Shown in pieces: positions 35,931 to 43,461 of a stretch of 64,000 nt of DNA; the stretch's first letter is position 1, and every line of letters starts with the position of its first letter. The translations under genes and the position numbers were made by a program. Origin of the DNA: Chloroflexota bacterium (GTDB lineage: Bacteria; Chloroflexota; Anaerolineae; Anaerolineales; Villigracilaceae); assembly GCA_021795965.1 (NCBI GenBank), contig JAJYOU010000001.1:62001-126000 (forward strand), given 5' to 3'. The notes beneath the pieces are model-generated. The model was not told where the DNA came from. It searched no databases and saw only the letters and a list, made by a program, of their open reading frames with translations.

Positions 35931-37196
35931 ATGGACCCAAAATACAGGCAACTTCTCAAGATCCCTGCCAACCGCTTGGATGAAATCAACGCTGTGCTCT
36001 TAAATCCAGATTCCCGGGTGATGAACGAGTTTCTGGCTGTTGTGGCAAAATATGGCACCCCCGAAGAAATTAATCGAAAACACCGGGAATCACGTAAGTT
36101 GGATAATCTCCTCAAAAAAGTTGATGAAAGAAAACCGGAATATCGAAAAGAGATTGAATGGCTGATCTCTGAGCGGGATAAAGGATCATTCATTTCCATC
36201 CCTGATTACAGGAGAAGTGTTCTCGGAGATAAAGCTCAAATAACCAGGTTTAAAGACGAATTGGCGGTTACTTTGGAAGTATCAGCTTTACAATATTTTC
36301 CATGGATTCGCCGGATGGTCGAGAACGCGATCCAAAATAAAAGCCTAGTTCCAGGTCGATTTATTGCGGTCCGAAAAATGAAGGAATCTGAAAATGACGG
36401 AGACCTGCCCGCAATTGTGGCGGCGCTGGATATCATGGGAGCATCCTTCGTCGAAACGCTAGACACAAAGGGAACGGATGGGTCCAACATTCATTTGAAT
36501 GGACCGGCAACCATCACGGGTTATTTCGGCGGTATTGGTCAGCCCAATGAGCATGCCCTGCAGTGGTTAGATGAATTTTTATATTACTACACGAATTACG
36601 GCGTACAACATGTCTTAAATTTCAACGCAGGGACCATTTTACTCGGCTTCCTGCTCTACCGCCTGGGTGTGGACATCCAGTTCAAAATTTCGGTATTTTT
36701 CGGGAGCGACAATCCGTACCACGCGCTTTGGATTTTAACCGCTGCCAAGCTTTTCAGCCGAGATGATGGGACATCCCCGCTGGTGGGATTTAACTGGGCA
36801 AATTCCATCAATAATGAGACACTGATATCGAGCGCACAATTTCGCAAAGAACTTGGTTTTGAAAACGTCGTCCGTTTTGAACATCACATTACCGAAACCT
36901 GGAAATCGATTGTCATACAACCTTACAACCGGCGAGAGGAATTGATGCAAGTTGCCGGATTGGTGCCCAATATTGCTGCCAAGCATGAAGGCGGCGACCC
37001 GGAGATCGATTCGGGACGCGCCCATCCTTCAGATCTTCTTGATTATTTTAGAGATAAAAAAGAAGTGATCGAGAGCGGGGACTGGGAGGCTCTCTACCAG
37101 AATTTCAGCGATAAAGTGGATGCCTGCAACCTGACTGCACAACGCCTGACCGAAAACGGTTTATCTTTCATTGCCGCAAAGAATTTGCATCGATAA
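35931..37196 (+). CDS. Conserved-looking protein of unknown function
   Basis: I do not recognise this family. The ORF can start at ATG 35901 (431 aa) or ATG 35931 (421 aa); AAAGGGA five bases before the second favours it. There is no signal peptide or clear membrane helix. The N-terminal third is charged and helical (ESRKLDNLLKKVDERK). The rest alternates beta and alpha with glycine-rich turns (NGPATITGYFGGIGQP, NFNAGTILLGFLLYRLG, VFFGSDNPYHALW, GGDPEIDSGRAHPSD), suggesting an alpha/beta or barrel-like enzyme. NNET and FEHHITE could supply polar active-site residues, but no motif is diagnostic. It stands alone, divergent from the ABC exporter, and ends at a 16 bp terminator. Confidence 0.8.
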   Translation: MDPKYRQLLKIPANRLDEINAVLLNPDSRVMNEFLAVVAKYGTPEEINRKHRESRKLDNLLKKVDERKPEYRKEIEWLISERDKGSFISIPDYRRSVLGDKAQITRFKDELAVTLEVSALQYFPWIRRMVENAIQNKSLVPGRFIAVRKMKESENDGDLPAIVAALDIMGASFVETLDTKGTDGSNIHLNGPATITGYFGGIGQPNEHALQWLDEFLYYYTNYGVQHVLNFNAGTILLGFLLYRLGVDIQFKISVFFGSDNPYHALWILTAAKLFSRDDGTSPLVGFNWANSINNETLISSAQFRKELGFENVVRFEHHITETWKSIVIQPYNRREELMQVAGLVPNIAAKHEGGDPEIDSGRAHPSDLLDYFRDKKEVIESGDWEALYQNFSDKVDACNLTAQRLTENGLSFIAAKNLHR

Positions 37197-37211
37197 GCAT
37201 ATCTACACGCA

Positions 37212-37248
37212 AATAAAATTGAGCGGGAAATCCCCGCTCAATTTTATT
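37212..37248. terminator. Strong bidirectional terminator
   Basis: A perfect 16 bp stem (AATAAAATTGAGCGGG and its complement) with an AAATC loop. A/T-rich ends on both sides serve the convergent genes at 35.9 kb (plus) and 37.3 kb (minus). Confidence 0.92.
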
Positions 37249-37274
37249 ACCTGATAAATAAACTACAATACCAA

Positions 37275-38189
37275 TCATTGACCATTGATTGCGTTTAAGA
37301 TCGCTGGAGCAACCCCTGTCAGATCGCCGATTCCCTCGAAATAAGAGTGCAGATTTCGATTCCCAAGCAGGAAAAGGGGAACGGGGTTGAGAGTATGATG
37401 ACGGGTGGAAAGATCTTCGAGGTTGCCATGATCGGACGTAAGCAGAATCAGATCTTCGGGGCTCATATTTTCCACGATACCGGAAAGAACCTGGTCGAAC
37501 TGTTCAAGAAGATTGACTGCATTTTCCATATTCTGCCGGTGACCGGCATGATCGGTTAACCAATACTCAAAGAATGCAAAATCGTATTTTTGCGCCACTT
37601 GAATAAAGTTCCTACCCGCCGCAATTGGGGAGAAAATGGGAACCGAAGGCACATTTAACTTCTCGTGCCAACCTTTACCGGTTAAATCAGCTGAGACCGC
37701 ATTTCCTGCCAAAAGATCTGCAGTCGTGAAAAGCTTCAGACCAACATTCGTAACCGCCAGAGGGATGGCTGAATAAATCCGCCTGCCTGAATGGATGTGA
37801 TGAAAATATTCCGAAGGATAGGCATTGATCAGCGCAGCAGAGCGACCACTGCGAAGCAATTCTCCGAAAATACCACCATCCCGAAGATGAAACGCGGTGG
37901 CTTTATCTGGTTTTGGTCCGTAATGGTAGCCAATCTCGGCAGGAATATTCCTTCCCGTCAGTAAAGAAGCCTGTCCGGTGGCAGATTGAGGCAGCCCGGG
38001 AACATTGAGAGTTGGATCGATGGATAATAAACTGGCTCGCTCGTTTTCGAAGCCTGCCGAGGAAGCAGTAAGGCGCCCCCCTTTTAACAGGCTTTGTAAA
38101 TACGGCATATCCGCCCGGGAAAAAGGATTGGTTTCGATATCATCCAGCCCGAGACCAACTCCATCCAGGAACATAAAAACGATTGTCAT
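37275..38189 (-). CDS. Alkaline phosphatase-superfamily metalloenzyme (phosphopentomutase/iPGM-like)
   Basis: A 304 aa protein with the metal-binding skeleton of the superfamily: FMFLDGVGLG at the N-terminus, the nucleophile region GLPQSATGQASLLTG, then YWLTDHAGH and LLTSDHGNLEDLS as metal ligands. It is shorter than iPGM (about 510 aa) or phosphopentomutase (about 390 aa) and seems to lack most of their cap domains, so it is better called a metalloenzyme-domain protein acting on an unknown phosphoester. It is 8 bp downstream of a methyltransferase gene in the same operon. Confidence 0.8.
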   Translation of the reverse strand: MTIVFMFLDGVGLGLDDIETNPFSRADMPYLQSLLKGGRLTASSAGFENERASLLSIDPTLNVPGLPQSATGQASLLTGRNIPAEIGYHYGPKPDKATAFHLRDGGIFGELLRSGRSAALINAYPSEYFHHIHSGRRIYSAIPLAVTNVGLKLFTTADLLAGNAVSADLTGKGWHEKLNVPSVPIFSPIAAGRNFIQVAQKYDFAFFEYWLTDHAGHRQNMENAVNLLEQFDQVLSGIVENMSPEDLILLTSDHGNLEDLSTRHHTLNPVPLFLLGNRNLHSYFEGIGDLTGVAPAILNAINGQ

Positions 38190-38197
38190 TTTAATTT

Positions 38198-38776
38198 CTA
38201 CTTTTGCTCTGGTTTTTTAAAAATAAAGTATGCAGAAGGTCGTCCGCGTTGATCCTTGTTAACCTGGCTTGAAACAAGCAAAAATCGTTTTTTCAATTCT
38301 TCAACCTCTTTTTCAGTAAAACCGACCTGATACTTTTCAGACTCTGGGTGCAAGAATCCGTAAACGAACCAAATTCCACCAGGTTTTAAGATTCGGTCGA
38401 GCGACGACAAATACCCCTGTTTTTCATTCCAAGGCAAAGAGTGAAAACAGCCCAGATCGAGCGCCAGGTCGAAATCCCCGTGGATACCGTTCATATATAC
38501 CACGTCTCCGACGCGCAAATCAACACTGAGATTAGCGGTTTTGGCTTTGGTGCGCGCTTGGCGAATTGCTGCGGGAATAAAATCCAAACCAGTCACCTGC
38601 CAACCCATTTGAGCTAGGGTCACAACATTAGTCCCGGTGCCACAACCCAGGTCGATCGCCCTGCCTGCCGGAATGGCGGAGATAAACTCGATTAATTCTG
38701 GAGGCGTGATCCCGCTATCCCAGGGAGGTTTCCGAAGATACCAAACAAAGTACCTCACTTTTCGCAAAATCGACAT
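38198..38776 (-). CDS. Class I SAM-dependent methyltransferase
   Basis: A 192 aa Rossmann methyltransferase with motif I AIDLGCGTGTNVV, motif II TGLDFIPAAI, DLRVGDV, and LDLGCFHSLP as motif IV. It resembles small TehB/thiopurine-type or UbiE-like methyltransferases. The substrate is not readable. It is divergent from the EF-G2 gene and co-transcribed with the metalloenzyme downstream. Confidence 0.85.
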   Translation of the reverse strand: MSILRKVRYFVWYLRKPPWDSGITPPELIEFISAIPAGRAIDLGCGTGTNVVTLAQMGWQVTGLDFIPAAIRQARTKAKTANLSVDLRVGDVVYMNGIHGDFDLALDLGCFHSLPWNEKQGYLSSLDRILKPGGIWFVYGFLHPESEKYQVGFTEKEVEELKKRFLLVSSQVNKDQRGRPSAYFIFKKPEQK

Positions 38777-38861
38777 AAAACAACTTTCTTAAGATATACT
38801 TTCGCTGTTAATTAAAGGGAATTGCAGCGGACCATTATGACAATTTTGTGACATTTTTGCT

Positions 38862-38890
38862 TTGACAATTATACAGACTTCTCTTAAAAT
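38862..38890 (+). promoter_or_regulatory. Consensus promoter for the EF-G2 gene
   Basis: Perfect TTGACA (38862-38867), 17 bp spacer, TAAAAT (38885-38890), about 60 bp before the ATG. This is expected for a well-expressed gene. Confidence 0.85.
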
Positions 38891-38949
38891 TTAAGTTCAT
38901 ATTCTCTATCTGAAGTAATTTAATCCATCTTATCGAGGAGTAGATCTCC

Positions 38950-41031
38950 ATGAAAGAGTACACAACTGATAACCTTCGCAACATCGCTCTAGTCGCTCAT
39001 GGCGGCGCGGGAAAAACGATGATGGCGGAGGCATTTCTTCATTATACGGGCGGCACGACGCGCCTGGGGAAAATTGAAGATGGTTCCACCATCTCTGACT
39101 ATGATGAAGAAGAAATTCGACGCAAGATTTCGATTTACACCAGCGTTTTACCCATTGAATACCGTGATACAAAGATAAATCTTTTGGATACCCCCGGATT
39201 CACCGACTTCATCGGCGAAGAAATTTCTGCCTTGAGTGTCGTCGATGGGGTTATCCTGCTGATCGATTCTGTTTCTGGGGTCGAAGTAGGAAGCGAACTG
39301 GCATGGAATTATGCGGATCAGTTCAATTTACCGCGGTTCGTTGTGATCAATAAAATGGATCGCGAGAACGCGAATTTCGAAAAAGCATACGCTTCGATCG
39401 AAAATCATGCCTCCACAGCCGGAAAACGCCTGGTCAAAGTTCAACTCCCGCTGGGTGAAAAACTGGACTTTAATGGAGCGATTGATTTGATCCATATGAA
39501 AGCTTATGGCGGGGATGGCAAAAACGGAAGTGATATTCCCGCAAATTATTTGGCGGCAGCTGAAAGCTCTCACCAGGTACTGATGGAAGCGGCTGCCGAG
39601 GGAGAAGACGAGCTTCTGGAAAAGTATCTCGAAAGCGGCGAATTGAGTCAGGAAGAGCTGCTGAGGGGATTAAAGAATGTTGTAAAAAGTGGATCTTTTA
39701 TCCCAGTTTTTGTAGCTGCAGGTGGTCACGAAAAAGGGATCGGACTCATTTTGGACGCGCTGGTGGATCTCATGCCGAACCCGGCAGAGCGCCCAGCAGT
39801 CAGTGTCCACGGCAAAGATGGAGATGTATCGCTTAAACCAGTGGATAACGGATCTCCTGTTCTTTACGTCTGGAAAACCACGGCAGACCCATTTGTTGGA
39901 AAAATGACCTATTTCAAGGTGCTTTCCGGGACTGTAGCAGCCGATGTGCACCTTTGGAATAATACAAAATCGATTGACGAACGCCTGGGCGGATTGCATT
40001 TTCAGCGCGGCAAAGAACAAATCGCTATCAAGCTCATCCACGCAGGTGACCTGGGAGTGGTGTCCAAATTAAGTGTGACGGCGACAGGCGACACACTCTG
40101 TGAAAAGAACCACCCTGTGACTGTGGATGTGCCCAAATACCCAGCGCCACTTTACCGTGTGGCAGTGCATCCCAAAACTCAAGCCGATGCAGCCAAGATT
40201 TCTCCAACCCTGACCCGGCTTTGCGAGGAAGACCTGACCTTGAGCTGGGCGAACGAACATTCAACCGGTCAGACTATTCTATCAGGCATGGGCGACCAAC
40301 ATATCGATGTTGCAATCCGCCGAGCCCATACAAAATTCCAGGTTGGAATTCTAACCGAGGAACCCAAGGTGCCTTACCGAGAAGGAATCACCCGCAAAGC
40401 CAGCGCACAATACCGACATAAAAAGCAAAGCGGCGGATCCGGGCAATTCGGTGAGGTCCATCTCCGGATTGAACCCTACCTTGATGGCGATTTTGAATTT
40501 ACTGATGAATTGGTTGGGATGAACCTATCCAAATCCTACCTGCCACCGATCGAAAAAGGGATCCGCACCGCCCTGGAAAAAGGTGTTTTTGCCGGATACC
40601 CGCTGAGCAACGTCCGTGTCATTGTTTATGATGGCAAAGAACACCCTGTCGATTCAAAACCAATTGCATTTGAGACTGCTGGTCGTGAAGCTTTCAAACT
40701 GGCTGTCATGGATGCCGGTCCGGTGCTCTTTGAGCCCATCATGAATATTCATATCACCGTGCCCGATGCCAATATGGGCGATGTGATGGGTGATTTAAAT
40801 ACCCGCCGCGGACGCGTACAAGGTACTGAGACCGAACGCGGCAGAACCACCGTTAATGCCCTGGTTCCTATGGTCGAAGTGCTGCGTTACACCACTGATC
40901 TACGCTCGATCACCGGCGGACGCGGGTACTTCGCGATGGAATTGGATCACTACGATATCGTTCCGACACACCTGGCGCAACCCATCATGGAAGCACATAA
41001 GAAAGAAATGGAAGCCAAAAAAGAAGAGTAA
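38950..41031 (+). CDS. fusA2: Elongation factor G-like translational GTPase (EF-G2)
   Basis: A 693 aa protein with all five EF-G domains. G1 reads AHGGAGKT instead of the canonical AHIDAGKT, G3 is DTPGFTDF and G4 is NKMD. The switch I region (EEEIRRKISIYTS) lacks the RGIT of main EF-G. Domain IV/V motifs are present (GSGQFGEVHLRIEP, GDLNTRRGRVQGTE, LRSITGGRGYFAMELDHY). These traits mark the EF-G2 paralogue described in Thermus and many deep-branching bacteria, whose exact role (alternative translocation, stress) is unsettled. Strong GAGGAG site. It is monocistronic, ending at the terminator at 41051. Confidence 0.92.
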   Translation: MKEYTTDNLRNIALVAHGGAGKTMMAEAFLHYTGGTTRLGKIEDGSTISDYDEEEIRRKISIYTSVLPIEYRDTKINLLDTPGFTDFIGEEISALSVVDGVILLIDSVSGVEVGSELAWNYADQFNLPRFVVINKMDRENANFEKAYASIENHASTAGKRLVKVQLPLGEKLDFNGAIDLIHMKAYGGDGKNGSDIPANYLAAAESSHQVLMEAAAEGEDELLEKYLESGELSQEELLRGLKNVVKSGSFIPVFVAAGGHEKGIGLILDALVDLMPNPAERPAVSVHGKDGDVSLKPVDNGSPVLYVWKTTADPFVGKMTYFKVLSGTVAADVHLWNNTKSIDERLGGLHFQRGKEQIAIKLIHAGDLGVVSKLSVTATGDTLCEKNHPVTVDVPKYPAPLYRVAVHPKTQADAAKISPTLTRLCEEDLTLSWANEHSTGQTILSGMGDQHIDVAIRRAHTKFQVGILTEEPKVPYREGITRKASAQYRHKKQSGGSGQFGEVHLRIEPYLDGDFEFTDELVGMNLSKSYLPPIEKGIRTALEKGVFAGYPLSNVRVIVYDGKEHPVDSKPIAFETAGREAFKLAVMDAGPVLFEPIMNIHITVPDANMGDVMGDLNTRRGRVQGTETERGRTTVNALVPMVEVLRYTTDLRSITGGRGYFAMELDHYDIVPTHLAQPIMEAHKKEMEAKKEE

Positions 41032-41050
41032 TCATCCGATTGCAGGAAAA

Positions 41051-41079
41051 GAGGGAGCTTCAAAAAGCTCTCTCTTTTT
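41051..41079 (+). terminator. Rho-independent terminator after EF-G2
   Basis: GAGGGAGCTT and AAGCTCTCTC form a 10 bp stem (one G-T pair) with a CAAA loop, followed by a T-run. It isolates the cysteine operon promoter 29 bp further on. Confidence 0.88.
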
Positions 41080-41107
41080 TTATTTACGATCATTTTAGTC
41101 CAATTAC

Positions 41108-41135
41108 TTGACATTATACAGGAATCATGTAAAAT
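41108..41135 (+). promoter_or_regulatory. Promoter of the cysK operon
   Basis: Perfect TTGACA (41108-41113), 16 bp spacer, TAAAAT (41130-41135). The predicted start (about 41141-41143) coincides with the ATG of a leader ORF. The argG promoter has the same boxes and spacing. Confidence 0.8.
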
Positions 41136-41142
41136 GATTCAA

Positions 41143-41196
41143 ATGAAAAATTACCTGGTTGAATTAAAGTGCTTGTGTCAAAGGCGGAGCTCGTAA
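41143..41196 (+). CDS. Near-leaderless cysteine leader peptide (17 aa) of the cysK operon
   Basis: The ORF reads MKNYLVELKCLCQRRSS and stops at TAA 41194-41196; it is too short for the ORF track. Its ATG lies 7 bp after the -10 box, so the transcript probably starts at or within 2 nt of the initiation codon. It carries Cys codons 10 and 12 (TGC, TGT) in a 17-codon peptide upstream of cysteine synthase. Codons 14-17 form the left arm of an RNA stem (41184-41193 with 41247-41256), and a terminator follows before cysK. A ribosome waiting for Cys-tRNA would cover that arm. This matches ribosome-mediated attenuation; cysteine leader ORFs of leaderless type are known to me from actinobacteria. Confidence 0.65.
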   Translation: MKNYLVELKCLCQRRSS

Positions 41197-41266
41197 ACCG
41201 TCTTCAGGCGATTTAAACTGACAGTCAACTGCTAAAAGACGGGCATCGAACTCCGCATGTGGATGA
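41184..41266 (+). promoter_or_regulatory. cysK attenuator: alternative RNA stems
   Basis: Stem A pairs GCGGAG(c)TCG (41184-41193) with CGA(a)CTCCGC (41247-41256). Inside it CCGTCTT (41198-41204) pairs perfectly with AAGACGG (41236-41242). CATGT (41256-41260) can instead pair with ACATG (41271-41275), which is part of the terminator's left arm, making an antiterminator. Stem A would sequester the antiterminator's flank when the leader is read freely; a ribosome stalled on the Cys codons would open it. No SAM-I, T-box or cobalamin riboswitch core was recognised. Confidence 0.5.
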
Positions 41267-41299
41267 AAAGACATGGTGTTTGATCACCGGTCTTTTTTT
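41267..41299 (+). terminator. Attenuator terminator before cysK
   Basis: AAAGAC(a)TGGTG pairs with CACCGGTCTTT (11 bp, one bulged A) and runs into seven T residues. It lies between the leader ORF and cysK, 64 bp before the cysK start, so it must be overcome for cysK expression. Confidence 0.85.
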
Positions 41300-41362
41300 G
41301 TTAAGCAGTTGACTGATTTTTTTAATCAATCCAATATCAATTCAAATAACAGGAAACAATCC

Positions 41363-42298
41363 ATGAAAATCGCAAACGATATCACTGACCTGATTGGGAA
41401 CACCCCACTGGTCAGATTGAACAAGATAAGCAGCGGAGCAAAAGCCGAAATCGTCGCCAAACTTGAATTTCTAAACCCGGCACACAGCGTCAAGGATCGG
41501 ATTGGTTTCGCCATGATCGACAGCGCTGAAAAATCAGGTCAACTGAACCACGACAAGATCATCATCGAACCAACCAGTGGAAATACAGGGATTGCATTGG
41601 CAATGGTGGGCGCCGCCAAAGGCTACAAGGTCATCCTGACCATGCCTGAAACGATGTCCAAGGAACGCAGGATGCTATTAAAAGCTTACGGAGCGGAACT
41701 AATCCTGACACCAGGCGCGAGCGGGATGGATGGTTCGATCAGGAAGGCTATTGAACTGCGGGACTCTGATCCGGAAAAATATTTTCTGCCGCAGCAATTT
41801 GAAAATCCCGCAAACCCGCAAATCCACCGGGCGACCACAGCCGAAGAAATATGGCGCGACACCGATGGCAAAGTGGATTTTGTCGTGGCGGGTGTGGGAA
41901 CTGGTGGAACAATCACCGGGATTGCCGAGGTCCTCAAAGGCAGGAAAAAAACGTTCAAAGCGATTGCCGTTGAACCTGCCTCATCCGCCGTACTTTCTGG
42001 CGGGACAAAAGGCGCCCATAAAATCATGGGAATTGGCGCGGGGTTTGTTCCGGGCGTGCTGAATACCGGTATCATCGATGAAATTATCCAGGTGAGAGAC
42101 GATGATGCGATCCAGACCGCAAGGCGATTGGCAACAGAAGAAGGATTGCTGACCGGTATTTCTGCTGGCGCAGCCACCTGGGCGGCAATACAGGTGGCTA
42201 ACCGCGATGAAAATTCGGGAAAAATGATTGTTGTGATTATTCCGGATTTTGGTGAACGTTATCTCAGCACGGCTTTATACGCTCACCTGGCAGAATAA
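41363..42298 (+). CDS. cysK: Cysteine synthase A (O-acetylserine sulfhydrylase)
   Basis: Makes L-cysteine from O-acetylserine and sulfide (or a protein thiocarboxylate) using PLP. Its 311 aa length is normal. Start ATG 41363 has AGGAAA six bases upstream; the ORF-track start at 41273 lies inside the terminator. Motifs: [13 protein letters not shown]-lysine in PAHSVKDR, substrate loop PTSGNTG, phosphate-binding GTGGTITG, and GISAGAA. It is first in cysK-cysE-MoaD-like-MoeB/rhodanese. The sulfur-carrier genes raise the possibility that it works like Mycobacterium CysM with a thiocarboxylated carrier, though the sequence looks like ordinary CysK. Confidence 0.94.
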   Translation: MKIANDITDLIGNTPLVRLNKISSGAKAEIVAKLEFLNPAHSVKDRIGFAMIDSAEKSGQLNHDKIIIEPTSGNTGIALAMVGAAKGYKVILTMPETMSKERRMLLKAYGAELILTPGASGMDGSIRKAIELRDSDPEKYFLPQQFENPANPQIHRATTAEEIWRDTDGKVDFVVAGVGTGGTITGIAEVLKGRKKTFKAIAVEPASSAVLSGGTKGAHKIMGIGAGFVPGVLNTGIIDEIIQVRDDDAIQTARRLATEEGLLTGISAGAATWAAIQVANRDENSGKMIVVIIPDFGERYLSTALYAHLAE

Positions 42299-42311
42299 TT
42301 TAAAAATAAAC

Positions 42312-42343
42312 CCTCCTGCTGAACCTAATGGAACAGCAGGAGG
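42312..42343 (+). other. Intercistronic hairpin cysK-cysE
   Basis: CCTCCTGCTG and CAGCAGGAGG form a perfect 10 bp stem with a 12-base loop. Its right arm contains an AGGAGG directly before the ORF-track ATG 42344, so that ribosome site would be hidden; the accessible GGAGG for ATG 42356 lies just outside. It may set the cysE level relative to cysK. Confidence 0.7.
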
Positions 42344-42355
42344 ATGGAGGCAGGC

Positions 42356-43117
42356 ATGGCAAGCAACACCATTTTAATTAAAAGAAAATCCCCAGGGATT
42401 TTACGTTATTTTTCAATGATCCGGCTTGACGTAATCTCCGCCCTTGAACGGGACCCGGCAGCCCAGTCTTCACTGGAAATACTATTACTTTATCCGGGGC
42501 TGCATGCAGTCTGGATCCACCGCATTTCCCATTGGCTGTGGCAGGCAGAAATCAAGCTGCCAGCACGCTGGCTCTCGCAAATGGCGCGCTGGCTGACAGG
42601 GATTGAAATTCATCCCGGTGCCGAAATTGGCGAAGGTCTTTTCATCGATCACGGCATGGGAGTGGTGATTGGGGAGACAGCAATCATCGGCAGGGACGTC
42701 ACTCTTTATCACGGTGTGACGTTGGGAGGCACCAATCTCGAAAAGGGTAAGCGCCACCCGACGATTGGAGACAGGGTGACGATCGGCGCCGGGGCAAAAG
42801 TGCTGGGGAATATCATCATCGGCTCGGACAGCCGGGTGGGAGCGAATGCCGTCGTGGTGAAATCCGTGCCTGAAAATTCGGTCGTCATCGGCGTTCCCGG
42901 TCAAATTGTGCGGCGGGCACAGCCCCACCATGCAAATGACGCTCCAGACCTGAACCACACGACGATGCCAGATGTTTTGGGAAAAACACTGAAGGAATTA
43001 CTTGAGAGGGTCGACCAGTTGGAGAATCTGACCAAGGGAGGGGCGAATCTTCCAGCGCAACATATTCACACCCCGCAAAATGATGACTGCTGGGAAGGGA
43101 TTGATTTTGCAATTTAA
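42356..43117 (+). CDS. cysE: Serine O-acetyltransferase
   Basis: Transfers acetyl from acetyl-CoA to serine, giving the O-acetylserine used by CysK. About 253 aa; ATG 42356 with GGAGG five bases upstream is preferred to 42344. An N-terminal helical region ([20 protein letters not shown]) precedes a left-handed beta-helix of hexapeptide repeats (about residues 75-180), with [23 protein letters not shown] and [20 protein letters not shown] polar tail of about 60 residues follows the helix. The very C-terminus ends in EGIDFAI; a terminal Ile is the hallmark used by CysE to dock into CysK, so a CysK-CysE complex is plausible. Confidence 0.93.
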   Translation: MASNTILIKRKSPGILRYFSMIRLDVISALERDPAAQSSLEILLLYPGLHAVWIHRISHWLWQAEIKLPARWLSQMARWLTGIEIHPGAEIGEGLFIDHGMGVVIGETAIIGRDVTLYHGVTLGGTNLEKGKRHPTIGDRVTIGAGAKVLGNIIIGSDSRVGANAVVVKSVPENSVVIGVPGQIVRRAQPHHANDAPDLNHTTMPDVLGKTLKELLERVDQLENLTKGGANLPAQHIHTPQNDDCWEGIDFAI

Positions 43118-43160
43118 GATTTGCCAACCCGGGAAGAGGAAAATGAGGTAAGATTTTTAA

Positions 43161-43433
43161 ATGGCGACGTTGCGTGTACCTGCCCTGATGAAGATGTATA
43201 TCGGCAATCAAAGCGAAGTCACCCTGCAGGGGACGACCGTGGCTGAAACATTGAACGACCTCATTTTCCGGTACCCGGCGATCAAATTTCACTTATACGA
43301 TGATCATGGTGAATTGCGGCGGCATATCAACTTGTTTGTCAATGAGGTGAATATTAAGGATCTGAACGGAATCCAGACCCCGATCTGCGATTTCGACCGG
43401 CTGATTCTGCTCCCGTCCATTTCGGGAGGATAG
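43161..43433 (+). CDS. MoaD/ThiS-family sulfur-carrier protein (CysO-like)
   Basis: A 90 aa ubiquitin-like protein beginning ATLRVPALMKMYIGNQ and ending SISGG; the terminal Gly-Gly is where a MoeB/ThiF-type enzyme adenylates and a thiocarboxylate forms. Position between cysE and a ThiF-rhodanese gene in a cysteine operon argues for a CysO-like role, delivering sulfur to O-acetylserine or O-phosphoserine, more than for molybdopterin or thiamine. A Mec-type peptidase, which frees cysteine in the CysO route, is not seen nearby. The ribosome site is weak (AGGTAAG). Confidence 0.85.
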   Translation: MATLRVPALMKMYIGNQSEVTLQGTTVAETLNDLIFRYPAIKFHLYDDHGELRRHINLFVNEVNIKDLNGIQTPICDFDRLILLPSISGG

Positions 43434-43461
43434 ACCAGTAATTGGAACAGGAAACGGATCG

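Noticed and set aside
41136-41299. Riboswitch (SAM-I, T-box, cobalamin) as explanation of the cysK leader
   Set aside because: None of the conserved cores is present, while a Cys-containing ORF and terminator/antiterminator pairing explain the leader.
41273-41362. N-terminal extension of CysK from the ORF track
   Set aside because: It begins inside the attenuator terminator; AGGAAA before ATG 41363 and the family's usual start support the shorter protein.
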